Positions 1-8,839 of a DNA stretch of 64,000 bases are shown here, piece by piece. The stretch spans positions 5,084,001-5,148,000 of the forward strand of contig NC_003552.1 of assembly GCF_000007345.1 (NCBI RefSeq). The letters run 5' to 3'. The translations under genes were made by a program, and so were the position numbers. This stretch comes from Methanosarcina acetivorans C2A (GTDB taxonomy: Archaea; Halobacteriota; Methanosarcinia; Methanosarcinales; Methanosarcinaceae). The first letter of the stretch is position 1; every line of letters starts with the position of its first letter. Under the pieces are notes generated by a model. It was not told the origin of the DNA, searched no databases, and was given only the letters and a program-made list of their open reading frames with translations.

Positions 1-183
1 TTTTTCCGATGACGGTTAGTATATCTATTTTTGAAACCTATGTTTAATTGCTTTCTGTTAGAAGAAGGAAAAGATCCGGACCTTTACCCTGTACCTCTTC
101 AGATGCAATATGGTGTATCGATACGTGGAGTATTGATGAGCAGTTGTGGATTATTATGAGCAAATCGAACCAGAGGTATCAAA

Positions 184-978
184 ATGGATGACCTACCGGA
201 AGAAGTCCAGGAATTAATCGAAGAACTGGATGAAGCAGCAGAAGATGAAGATGAGGATGCAATTAAAGATCTGACCCAAAAGCTTCTGGCCACCGGGGTT
301 GATGTGGAAGCAATTACCCTCAAAAAACTCGCACTCCTGGTAATGGACGGAGAGGAGGAAATGACCCAGGGCTGGACACAGGTGGCAATCCAGATCGGAA
401 CGGACCCCTTCAAAACCCTTATAGAAGGGCTCGCAGCAGGCATGAGCCTTATCGGAAAAAAATACGAAGAAGGAGAAGCTTTTGTTCCCCAGCTCCTGAT
501 AGCTTCGGCTGCAATGTACGGCGGGATGGACCTTCTCGCCCCCTACATGAAACAGGATGAAAACAGCGGTTCAAAAGCTGCAACAGTTGTCATTGGCACG
601 GTTGAAGGCGACGTCCATGACATTGGGAAGAGCCTTGTAAAAACCCTGCTCAGCGCAAATGGCTTCAATTGCGTGGACCTTGGAAATGACGTCCCAGCCT
701 CCAGATTCATCGAAGCTGCAAGAGAGAATAAAGCAACCGCGGTTTCCATGAGCACCCTCATGACTACAACCATGGCCGAGATGCCGAAGGTCGTCAAAAT
801 GCTTGAAAATGAAGGCATCAGGGATAAATTACTGGTAATGGTTGGTGGAGCTCCTATCACAGCCGAGTATGCATCCCAGATAGGGGCAGATGTTTCTCCC
901 CACGATGCAGCCAGTGCAGCAAGCTGGCTGAAAGGAGCAGTTTTTGACTTCCCGTCTGAAAGCGTGAGATGGAGTTGA
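184..978 (+). CDS. mtpC: Methyltransferase corrinoid protein (MtpC-like)
   Basis: Cobalamin-binding protein of about 264 aa that carries the methyl group between a substrate methyltransferase and coenzyme M. The vitamin B12 motif D143-x-H145-x-x-G148 gives the lower His ligand, and a GG pair near 221-222 belongs to the Rossmann cobalamin fold. The preceding four-helix cap domain is residues 45-125. The first 30 residues are unusually acidic for the family. GAGG at 173-176 supports the ATG at 184. It is followed after 69 bases by a MtaA/MtbA-type methyltransferase and then an MFS transporter, the order described for the methylmercaptopropionate operon mtpCAP of M. acetivorans. Family certain; the specific substrate is inferred from gene order. 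Confidence 0.85.
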   Translation: MDDLPEEVQELIEELDEAAEDEDEDAIKDLTQKLLATGVDVEAITLKKLALLVMDGEEEMTQGWTQVAIQIGTDPFKTLIEGLAAGMSLIGKKYEEGEAFVPQLLIASAAMYGGMDLLAPYMKQDENSGSKAATVVIGTVEGDVHDIGKSLVKTLLSANGFNCVDLGNDVPASRFIEAARENKATAVSMSTLMTTTMAEMPKVVKMLENEGIRDKLLVMVGGAPITAEYASQIGADVSPHDAASAASWLKGAVFDFPSESVRWS

Positions 979-1047
979 ACTTTACAGGTGTTTTTGCGAA
1001 CTGACCTGACTAAAAAGCATAAACGGAGTAAAAAAGGAGAAAAAAAC

Positions 1048-2082
1048 ATGGTATCTGAGATGACCTCAAAAGAAAGGGTCTTTGCAATGCTCAACAGAAA
1101 GCCTGTTGACAGGGTCCCGGTGATCACAGGCTCTGTTATGGTCAAGGAATATATAGAGAAGAGCGGGAGTTCCTGGCCCGATTACCACAGCAATGCAGAG
1201 ATGATGGTCAATACTGTGAGCCTTATGCATACCGACGCCGGGCTTGACAATATTGTAATGCCTTTTGGAATGTTCATAGAATCAATGGCTCTTGGCCTTG
1301 AAGTGAAGATGGGAAGAATTGATATTCAGCCTTCGGTAAGGAGCTTTTTCAACAAGCCCGAGGAGGTAAAATATGACAACTTCCTTGAAGACAAATATGT
1401 ACAAACCACACTTGACGCCATAAAACTAGCAAAGGAAAAATACCCCGACGCAGCAGTTACGGCTTTTCTCGTAGCTCCCATAACACTTGCAGGAGACCTC
1501 ATGGGTGCTGAGAACCTGTCCATGCTCAGCATCAAGTGCCTCCAGAAGGAAAAACAAATGCAAAAAATGAAGGACTGGATTTCGATAGCCCTGGAAATTA
1601 ACAAGATCTATGCCGAGGCCTGTGTCGAAGCCGGAGCCGATATCCTGTACTACTCGGATGCATCCGCATCCCCCAACCTGGTAATGCCTGAGTTTTACTA
1701 CCAGGTAGCTGTTCCTGCTGAAAAAGAGATAGGGGACTTCGTGCACCACCTAGGATGCCCCTGGGAACTTCACATCTGCGGAGATACCGTCCCGATCATT
1801 GAAGGAATGGCATCCACAGGCGCAGACTGCCTCAGTGTAGAACAGGCTGTTAATATGGAAGAAGCAACCAAGATCGCCGGAGACGTGCCTGTTGTCGGGA
1901 ATGTGACCCCCCTCCTGATGGTCGAAGGCACGGAAGCTCAAATTATAGAAGAAACAAGAAAAGGGCTTGACGGCGGAGCAAAAGCAAGTATGCTCGGATG
2001 TGGAACCCCACCCCTGAGCAGTTCGGACAAGCTCAAAACCTGGGTAAAAGCTGCAGCTGACTGGTCTGCAGATAAGCTTTGA
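1048..2082 (+). CDS. mtpA: Methylcobamide methyltransferase, uroporphyrinogen decarboxylase family (MtpA-like)
   Basis: Zinc-dependent methyltransferase of the MtaA/MtbA/UroD barrel family, 344 aa from the ATG at 1048. This start has AAAGGAGA just upstream; the frame is open back to 988, but that extension is lysine-rich and unlike the family. Zinc ligands are visible as H242-x-C244 and C318. Known members move methyl groups between a corrinoid protein and CoM; MtpA has been described as acting on methylmercaptopropionate with MtpC. The partner corrinoid gene lies directly upstream and a transporter follows, which favours a dedicated substrate system over general MtaA/MtbA. Family sure, substrate inferred. 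Confidence 0.8.
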   Translation: MVSEMTSKERVFAMLNRKPVDRVPVITGSVMVKEYIEKSGSSWPDYHSNAEMMVNTVSLMHTDAGLDNIVMPFGMFIESMALGLEVKMGRIDIQPSVRSFFNKPEEVKYDNFLEDKYVQTTLDAIKLAKEKYPDAAVTAFLVAPITLAGDLMGAENLSMLSIKCLQKEKQMQKMKDWISIALEINKIYAEACVEAGADILYYSDASASPNLVMPEFYYQVAVPAEKEIGDFVHHLGCPWELHICGDTVPIIEGMASTGADCLSVEQAVNMEEATKIAGDVPVVGNVTPLLMVEGTEAQIIEETRKGLDGGAKASMLGCGTPPLSSSDKLKTWVKAAADWSADKL

Positions 2083-2339
2083 TCAGATAAGCTTTGGTCA
2101 TAAAAGCTTTGAAAGTTCATTGAAAAAAGTAGGAATTGCTGTTTGAAGAAAAAAGCTATCCAGGGAAGAAAAATCCTCAGTAAGAATGGGATTATCATCA
2201 TCTTTCCATTCAAGATCTTCCCAGGGACAGAAAAGGAGGGATCGGGATTCAGAACATCCGTTTAAGGATTTCTGATTCCCGTACTCCCCATTTACATCTG
2301 TAATCCGTGTTCTGAATTATTGTTATTGGAGCGACAGCT

Positions 2340-3707
2340 ATGGGAATTAATCAGGAAAAAATGAGTAAAGTAATGAAATACCGCTGGGTGGTTTTTGTTA
2401 TTCTCGCCTTCGCGTATTTCTTTGTGTATTTCCACCGCGTATCTACCGCAGTAGTTGCGGCTGACATCATGAATACATTCGGAGTGGGCGCTGCCTCTAT
2501 AGGGCTGCTCGGGTCCGCCTACTTCTATGCCTACACGGCAATGCAACTTCCAAGCGGGATTTTAAGTGACAGCTGGGGTGTAAAAAAGACAGCCGGAGTT
2601 TTCACCCTGCTTGCTGCAGTCGGAGCCGTCCTTACCGGAGTTGCCTCCAACTTTACCATGGTCCTTATCGGAAGAGTGTTAATAGGGATCGGAGTGGCAA
2701 TGGTCTACATCCCTGTAATGAAGGTGCTTGCTATCTGGTTCAAGAAGAACGAGTTTGCCTCAATGTCCGGAGTCCTGCTCGCAATAGGGAACATCGGCGC
2801 CCTCAGCGCTGCAGGTCCCCTTGCCATAATGGCAGCTGCTTTTGGAGACTGGCAGAAAGTCTTCCTGATGCTGGGCCTTTTTTCCGTACTGCTTGCAGTA
2901 GCAATCTTTGTGCTTGTAAAGGACAAACCCGAAGAGATGGGCTGTCCGACTATTCCGGAAATCGAAGCCTACGAAAAAGGTGAAAGATACATTCCTCCAA
3001 AAGCCGTTGAAAAGATTCCAATGGGAGAAGCCCTCAGGCAGACTTTCAGCTCCGGGATGAAGTTCTGGCCCCTATCCATCTGGTTCTTCTTCATGTACGG
3101 AAGCCTCATGGTCTATCAGGGCCTGTGGGGAGGCCCCTTTTTCAGGGATGTTCTAGGCTGGGACCAGGGGACCTATGCAGGTATCCTCTCCTTCATAGCA
3201 ATAGGCATGATCTTCGGCTGCCCTATTGCAGGCTACCTCTCGGATAAAGTGCTCAAGTCCAGAAAGAAAGTCCTCATCGCAGGCACTGCAGTATACATAG
3301 TGCTCTGGGGAGTCATCTGGTCCCAGGCAGGAAACATTACCAGCACCACTGCATACACCCTCATCCACTTCCTCTTCGGGTTCTTTGGAGGTTTCTTCAT
3401 CGTATCCTATGCCCAGATAAAAGAATGGTTCCCTGCATCGATTGTGGGGACTGCAACAGGGGCATACAATATCTTCCCCTTCCTTGGAGGGGCAATCTTC
3501 ATGACCTTAACCGGGAAGATGATGGAAGTCTCGGACGGGGCTGTTGCTTCCGTAGCCCAGTATAAATCCGTCTGGCTTCTCATGTTCGCCTGCATGGTCT
3601 TTGCCTTCCTTTGCCTGCTGGTCTCAAAAGAAAAAGGCGCAGAAAACACTGCTACCCCCGTAAAAATTACAGAAGCCGGGGAAGTACCTGTCGGGTCACA
3701 GAGATAA
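2340..3707 (+). CDS. mtpP: Major facilitator superfamily transporter (MtpP-like)
   Basis: Twelve-span MFS permease of 455 aa with a cytoplasmic loop near residues 185-235. The segment around residues 28-75 (HR..TAVVAADIM, LPSGILSDSWG) is the usual MFS TM1-TM3 region with the loop-2 signature. GGAG at 2328-2331 supports the ATG at 2340; an in-frame ATG at 2361 is an alternative. It follows the corrinoid/methyltransferase pair after a 257-base gap, so it may have its own promoter. By position it probably imports the methylated substrate, as proposed for MtpP; the sequence itself shows only the MFS family. Confidence 0.8.
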   Translation: MGINQEKMSKVMKYRWVVFVILAFAYFFVYFHRVSTAVVAADIMNTFGVGAASIGLLGSAYFYAYTAMQLPSGILSDSWGVKKTAGVFTLLAAVGAVLTGVASNFTMVLIGRVLIGIGVAMVYIPVMKVLAIWFKKNEFASMSGVLLAIGNIGALSAAGPLAIMAAAFGDWQKVFLMLGLFSVLLAVAIFVLVKDKPEEMGCPTIPEIEAYEKGERYIPPKAVEKIPMGEALRQTFSSGMKFWPLSIWFFFMYGSLMVYQGLWGGPFFRDVLGWDQGTYAGILSFIAIGMIFGCPIAGYLSDKVLKSRKKVLIAGTAVYIVLWGVIWSQAGNITSTTAYTLIHFLFGFFGGFFIVSYAQIKEWFPASIVGTATGAYNIFPFLGGAIFMTLTGKMMEVSDGAVASVAQYKSVWLLMFACMVFAFLCLLVSKEKGAENTATPVKITEAGEVPVGSQR

Positions 3708-4675
3708 GAAAATAAGGAAAGGTTTGGAGCAAAAATCAGGAGATAAGAAGTAAAGATAAGGAAAAGATAGAACAAAAATTTGGAAAAAATAAGAAGTAAA
3801 GATAGAAGGAATTGAGAGAAGACAGGTATCGGAGAAAAAACTGTCCAAAAAACAATAATTTTCCGTTTTTTCAAGTCTGAAAGCCGGGAAATGGGAATAG
3901 ATGTATTCTCTGGGCCTTACTCTCTCAAACTTCGAATAATGGACTCAAAAATCTGCCCGTGCTTGAGATTTGATTTACGAAGTGTAAAAAACCTCAAAGA
4001 TTAAAAACGAGCACAATTTCCTGAAGACCGAAAAAGAGTTTGCAGAGTATCTGAAAAACCTTAGTCTTCCGGACCTCAGTCTTCCAGGAAACACCCACAT
4101 CCATTCAAAAATCAAGGTAAATGGTTCTTCGTGTATTTTGCGGGAACAGTTATTTCCGAAGTGTGCATATAAGAATTTTAGAAAAGCAGAGTGGTTCCAG
4201 ACACGAAAATGCTTTCCTGTGAGTTTGCAGTAAAAACCTGCAAAAGGCGAAGAGCTTCATTTACACATCTTCCGCAGGAGTTTTCAAAGCTCTTGTGAAG
4301 TGTTTCACACCGATGGCAGTAAAAATAGATTCTCTAAGATGTGCTGTCATCATGTATCCCCAGAGCAGGCAGTAAGTCTGCAACACCACCTCTGTGCAGG
4401 CACATATTTGCAATTTTAATGTGTGCCTGCGCAATCTTTTTTACAGATTATCTCAGGAAATATGGAGGAAATATCCGGAGAACGTGGAACCCCGGGTCGG
4501 CTGTTTAAGAACTTTTTGATGTAATAAGAATAATAACTTTTTAATATCAAATACTCCTATACTAGGTTGTTTATAAATTTCAACTAATGTTTCCCTATTC
4601 TCTTCTGCTAATATTCAATGGCGTTGATCCTGTCACGCTGTCGTTTTACCCTGAAGGGTTATAAGTCCCTGGTGA
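3708..4675. other. Intergenic region with purine-rich tract and decayed coding traces
   Basis: About 970 bases. 3708-3850 is almost pure purine on the + strand and repeats the short phrase ATAAGAAGTAAAGATA. 4000-4235 (+) carries an open stretch without a plausible start, and 4240-4440 (-) carries overlapping open frames, one containing a C-x2-C...C-x2-C pattern, broken by stops. These look like gene remnants. I recognise no intact gene. The promoter of the regulator at 4682 should lie near 4540-4600, where the sequence is A+T-rich. Confidence 0.4.
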
Positions 4676-4681
4676 TTGAGA

Positions 4682-5536
4682 TTGGACCCATCTTGCCTGA
4701 TAAAAACAATCTTCTTATCCGAAAAAAGAAAAAATGTACTGGTTCTTCTCCTGAAAGAAGGGCCAAAGAGCATCGATGAAATAAAAGAGGCTCTTGATGT
4801 CAATTCAAGTGCCCTTATGCCCCAGATAAAGAAACTTCTTAAATGGGACCTCGTAACCTATGACCCAGTTGAAGACAACTATAAGTTATCGGATATGGGA
4901 GTCCTTATTGTTGAAAAAATCGAGGAATTTCTGAATATTATCAACATTTATGTAGAAAACCATGAGTACTGGGAAACCCGCGACCTTAGTGAAATCCCGT
5001 ATCATATGAGAAAAAGGATCGGGAACCTGAAGCATTGTGAGCTTCTGGAAGCAGACAGAGACTGTCTCTTTGAATTCCATCCGACCTTTGTCGAAAATGT
5101 CCTTGCCTCAAAATATGTTATGATGGCAAGCTCCACCTTTCAGCCCCAGACAGTCAGCATCTTTTCAAAGCTCCTCAAAAGGAACGCAAAGGTTTCTTTC
5201 GTACTTACGGAGCAGGTTTTCGATAAGTTTTTTGACGATTTCCCGGACCAATGTAAGTGTTTCCTCTCTCATGAAAACATGAGTGTTTCCATGCGTAGCG
5301 GGCATATAGGCCCTCTTACTCTTGTTGTAACGAACAACTTTATGGCACTCTGGCTCTTTGACAAGAACGGACGATTTGACGGGACCACACTTCTAAGTTA
5401 CGAGGAAAGCGCACTTAAATGGGGAAGAGAACTCTTCACTTATTACTCCAGCATCTCAAATATGGTATATATAGACCCAGATTCCGGAAAAATGGAGTTC
5501 ACGGGCTATAATATCACAAAAGCCAGTAAATTCTGA
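4682..5536 (+). CDS. Methanosarcina-specific regulator (Msr family, ArsR-like HTH plus DUF1724)
   Basis: Transcription regulator of about 284 aa. Residues 10-80 form a winged helix (SEKRKNVL, then GPKSIDEIKEAL, then SALMPQIKKLLKWDLV); the rest matches the DUF1724 effector domain of Msr proteins, which control methyltransferase genes in Methanosarcina. Start: GGTGAT at 4671-4676 is spaced well for the TTG at 4682; the TTG at 4676 overlaps that site. No ATG is available nearby. Position next to the mtpCAP-like genes suggests it controls them, as reported for the regulator adjacent to mtpCAP in M. acetivorans. Family call strong, target inferred. Confidence 0.8.
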   Translation: MDPSCLIKTIFLSEKRKNVLVLLLKEGPKSIDEIKEALDVNSSALMPQIKKLLKWDLVTYDPVEDNYKLSDMGVLIVEKIEEFLNIINIYVENHEYWETRDLSEIPYHMRKRIGNLKHCELLEADRDCLFEFHPTFVENVLASKYVMMASSTFQPQTVSIFSKLLKRNAKVSFVLTEQVFDKFFDDFPDQCKCFLSHENMSVSMRSGHIGPLTLVVTNNFMALWLFDKNGRFDGTTLLSYEESALKWGRELFTYYSSISNMVYIDPDSGKMEFTGYNITKASKF

Positions 5537-6025
5537 ATTGTTTCAGAATTTTTTTGTTTTTACCACTAGATTTCTCTCGATCTCGATTTAAGACTTCTAA
5601 ATTTCGATGCTTTTTCCAGCAGCTGTTTTATAATGAATATTCGTTATGTACGCCATTGTTCCTTGGACATAATCGAAGCTGTTATATAGTTGCTTCACAA
5701 AGAATAATTAATCTAGCTACATCCATCTATGCAGGATTTTTTTGACAGATGATTTATAATAAATTCCTCATAGATAACATAGCGGGATAAATTCCTGCCT
5801 AAAACAAAAATAACACGGTTAAGAGGAAATTATTTCAATTTATTAATAAAAGAGCTTATTAACCAGAATGTAATTTCGCTCAAGTCATGCTTTAGCAGCC
5901 TTTACTGCCTCTATGCTATTGATAATGCCGCCGATTGGCTGAAATACCTTTAATTCTTATCAGCCTTTGCTTGCGAGAGGAAGTTCTTAGACACTTACAG
6001 GACAATAAAATCGGAGGAAAAATAA
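5537..6025. other. Intergenic region
   Basis: About 490 A+T-rich bases. Short open frames exist but lack ribosome binding sites and family resemblance. It presumably holds the promoter for the small membrane protein at 6026; nothing else stands out. Confidence 0.4.
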
Positions 6026-6142
6026 TTGGGAAAGTTCAGGGTAAAAACCTGGGTCGTAGATCTGGTTTTTATGCACATTTTGTTCATTGCGATCCTGTAT
6101 ATAGTCTATGTTTTTATCGTGCCAGTAATAGTTCCAAGTTAA
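6026..6142 (+). CDS. Tiny single-span membrane protein (38 aa)
   Basis: Short gene starting at TTG 6026, with a strong GGAGG at 6013-6017 eight bases upstream, and ending at TAA 6140-6142. A basic N-terminus (KFRVKTW) is followed by one hydrophobic span, residues 10-37, that begins V-V-D-L-V-F and ends F-I-V-P-V-I-V-P. The span aligns position by position with the span of the next gene (shared D, F, LY, F, VP and final P). Function unknown. The paired arrangement and good start signals argue for a real microprotein, perhaps a membrane complex subunit. Confidence 0.6.
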   Translation: MGKFRVKTWVVDLVFMHILFIAILYIVYVFIVPVIVPS

Positions 6143-6219
6143 TTGTAAAGGAATGAATATCAGACTAAGGGCTGTTTATACCCAAAGATGATTATAAAAT
6201 GGATTAAAGGTGGTCTCAA

Positions 6220-6411
6220 GTGACGGAAGGGATGAAAACTCAGATAGGCGATAATAACAAAAAAAGAAAACAAGATCCCGTTAATGAGGAGGACAGGCCA
6301 AAAGGGCTGAAGTCCAAAAGTTACTATCTTGACGTGATCTTCATTCAGCTTTTGCTTCTGTTACTTCTGTATGGAGTCGCCAAATTTGTTGTACCCATGC
6401 TGAATCCTTAA
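6220..6411 (+). CDS. Small single-span membrane protein (63 aa), paralogue of the preceding one
   Basis: Starts at GTG 6220 with GGTGGT at 6209-6214. A hydrophilic, charged N-terminal half (residues 1-33, rich in K, D, N, E) precedes one hydrophobic span (residues 36-62) of the form Y-L-D-V-I-F ... L-Y ... F-V-V-P-M-L-N-P. The span matches that of the upstream 38-aa protein in length and key positions, so the two appear to be a duplicated pair, 77 bases apart and probably cotranscribed. I do not recognise the family. An alternative start is the ATG at 6232. Confidence 0.65.
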   Translation: MTEGMKTQIGDNNKKRKQDPVNEEDRPKGLKSKSYYLDVIFIQLLLLLLLYGVAKFVVPMLNP

Positions 6412-7454
6412 TTTAATTGGAAAAGATTTTGGTTTCCTTCGGGAAAGTGTTTCAAGCTCTTCCCGAAGTAGTACCACACTATTTTAAGTGTATTTTGAAA
6501 TTAAGGCTAGTTTATTGATTTATTGGTTAGTTGGTCCTGATTTCATCAAGATCTATTATCTTCCGAGTCGGTTATCTTCAAGATCTATTATCTTTCGAGT
6601 CGGCTATCTTCAAGATCTATTATCTTTCGAGTCGGCTATCTTCAAGATCTATTATCTTCAAGGTATGTTATCTTCAAGGTATGTTATCTTTTTACTCCGT
6701 TCACCTCTGCAAGGATATTCTTTTTAGGACACTTCCTGACAACATAGCTTTTTCCGGACCCAGAGCCGTTTCTGATGCTGCTGTTCTTTCTGACACCATA
6801 CTCATCTGAACTACTGGACAAAATAGGCAACTTTACTACAAATTGTTTTATTTATAACAGATGACATCAAATCCAGGGCCAGATGCCAGGAAAACCTAGA
6901 TCTGTTTGGAGATTTCCTGCTCTCAATAGATACCTCCTTTTTTTCCTGAAAAAAGAATATCCAATTAATATAGAAAAAATTGGTTCTTAAAAATGCAGGG
7001 ACTATAAGTTCACTAAAATTTCAGCTGAAAGTTAACACATTTTATAAACTGAATAGACCTGATCGAGAAATTTGAACATACAGGATTCAGGGAGATTTAC
7101 GCTAAAATATGAAAAGGTGAATAAGTACAATTTTAAAGGGTTGAAGCACATAACAAAATATCAAGAATGCCCTGACTTGCGACAAAACAAATATTGTTTT
7201 GATAATATTCTGATTTTTTGTTGATTTTGTTCCTCATGCTTTTCAGAAGGTCATACTGAATATTTATTAAAATGTGAAATAAAAAAGCGCTACATATGCC
7301 GATTTTGATTACAGAAAAGAAAAATATGTGAGAATAAAAGAAAGAATGTAAATACTAGTTATTTCTAAATAAATCATGTAGTTATAGAAAAATATTTAAT
7401 GAAGAATTTTTTAGTATCAAATGAAAAAAAATCAATAGATCGGGAGGACAAACT
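6412..7454. other. Intergenic region containing tandem repeats
   Basis: About 1040 bases without a credible gene. The tandem repeat at 6546-6690 is listed separately. Open frames across the repeat are products of its periodicity. 6840-7450 is very A+T-rich; the promoter of the DUF1699 gene is expected near 7360-7420. No RNA gene was recognised. Confidence 0.5.
6546..6690. repeat. 32-bp tandem repeat with 16-bp sub-repeats
   Basis: Units of 32 bases start at 6546, 6578 and 6610, with a partial fourth at 6642. Each unit contains TCAAGATCTATTATC followed by TTTCGAGTCGGCTATC. The array passes into two copies of a shorter TTATCTTCAAGGTATG unit. Copies differ by only one or two bases, indicating recent expansion. 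No function evident. Confidence 0.85.
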
Positions 7455-7862
7455 TTGAAAATAAGGGTTGTGAGTTCTAGAGAAGAAATCTTTACATTGA
7501 ATCCCAACGAAAGAATAGTTCACCTGGCATTCAGGCCTTCAAACAAGGATATTTTTTCCCTGGTCGAGAACTGCCCGAAGATTGAGGTAATACAGCTTCC
7601 GAAATCATACAGGCGCACGGTCTCAAAGTCCATAGAAATGTTCCTTGAAATGCAGCGCATCCAGCTCATAGAAGGAGATGTCTGGGGACACAGGAAAGAT
7701 ATAAACGAATACTACCGCATTCCTTCCTCTATAATTGAGGAGATTAAGGAACTGAAAATCGAAGGCAAGTCCACTGAGGCTATCGAAGAAAAAGTCTCAA
7801 GGGAAAGCAAACTTAACCCTGAAATGGTTGCATACATCCTCAGAAAGGATGTTACTGCATGA
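7455..7862 (+). CDS. DUF1699 family protein
   Basis: A 135-aa soluble protein of the DUF1699 family, found mainly in Methanosarcina; function unknown. GGGAGG at 7442-7447 supports the TTG at 7455. The N-terminal part is alpha/beta (IRVVSSREEIFTL, HLAFRPSNKDIF), followed by helical segments; the C-terminal 40 residues resemble a small helical domain with a possible helix-turn-helix (IEEKVSRESKLNPEMVAYIL). A close paralogue lies at 9970 on the other strand, differing mainly at its N-terminal leader. Both have long A+T-rich upstream regions. Confidence 0.75.
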   Translation: MKIRVVSSREEIFTLNPNERIVHLAFRPSNKDIFSLVENCPKIEVIQLPKSYRRTVSKSIEMFLEMQRIQLIEGDVWGHRKDINEYYRIPSSIIEEIKELKIEGKSTEAIEEKVSRESKLNPEMVAYILRKDVTA

Positions 7863-7905
7863 GCCTCTGAAATAAATTTTCAGGCTCTCCCCATTTTATT
7901 TTCTT
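7859..7905 (+). terminator. Stem-loop and U-rich tail after the DUF1699 gene
   Basis: GAGCCT at 7863-7868 pairs with AGGCTC about 20 bases later, with additional GAAA/TTTC pairing inside. A T-rich tract follows. The stem starts inside the stop codon region, so it is likely the transcription end of the gene. Confidence 0.55.
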
Positions 7906-8839
7906 TTAATTTTTATTGCTTTGTAATTTTAATTATTGATTTATTTGTGTTACCCTTTAAATAAAGGGTTTTATAGTTTTATTACTTTTCAAGTTTAGTT
8001 ACTATTTTATTTTTATTACTTCTTATATTTAATTACTGTTTTATTTTCAGTGTCTTGTAACTTTATATAATGACGCCTTTTTAAATAATTTGCCCCACAA
8101 TAACACCCGTAAAACGCAATAGAAAGAAATCTCTGGTTAAAGTTACTTTCCAATATGAAAGTGTACAAGTTTTTCAAAGCTGATACGATAAATTATTCTA
8201 AATTGTTCTATCAATCCTTGATAGCTTATCTTATATTTGTGAGATTTCAGGAATCGTATAATAGACCAGAAAAAATAGCAGGTCAAACAAAAAATAACAG
8301 GAAAACTGGATATTTAAATTAGAAGGCAGAATAGTGAATTTAGAGAAGAGATATTCCATTTTGACTTTGCCTTTATCCAGCCTATTTTTAATCCCATCGC
8401 CAACCCGGGCTGTCCTTAATCCCTGACAGAGGACTGTTCTTTAGGAGAAAGCAGGATTATGAAAGAAACCGTCGCCTCCAAGGAAGGACAACTTATCTTA
8501 ATTGGGAGCAAACTGAAGTTGTTTTTTTCGTATTATAGATCTCCAATCCTGATTTATGCAGGAGGTTTAGAAATTCACGGGATCCTAACATGCAAATCGG
8601 GAACCTGAAACACTACACACGTGAGATGTAAATCACGAATCTGGAGTACCACGGTAACCCCCGGAATTTCTATAAGCATATTAGAATAACTTAGGATAGA
8701 TATAGATATTTTTGTTAACCATTTGCGAAGAACTGGGAACTACATTGTAGACCGGGCAATTTCAAGATTCAATAAACTAAAAAGAGAAATTCCATAAAGA
8801 ATTCAAAAAACTTCCTGAAATATGTCTGTGCCGTGAAAT
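7906..8839. other. Intergenic region
   Basis: About 930 bases between convergent genes. 7906-8060 is a T-rich stretch with repeated ATTACTTTTA-like phrases and a short palindrome, CCCTTT-AAAT-AAAGGG, at about 7951-7966. No open frame with start signals or family resemblance was seen. Confidence 0.45.

Noticed and set aside
184-2082. Pyrrolysine (in-frame amber) methylamine methyltransferase nearby
   Set aside because: No MtmB/MtbB/MttB gene or amber-interrupted frame seen next to the corrinoid protein; the partner methyltransferase is of the MtaA/MtbA type.
5935-6156. 73-codon frame
   Set aside because: The 38-aa frame at 6026-6142 in another phase has the ribosome binding site and paralogy.
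6488-6809. Two open frames over the 32-bp repeat
   Set aside because: Their repeated peptide comes only from the DNA repeat.
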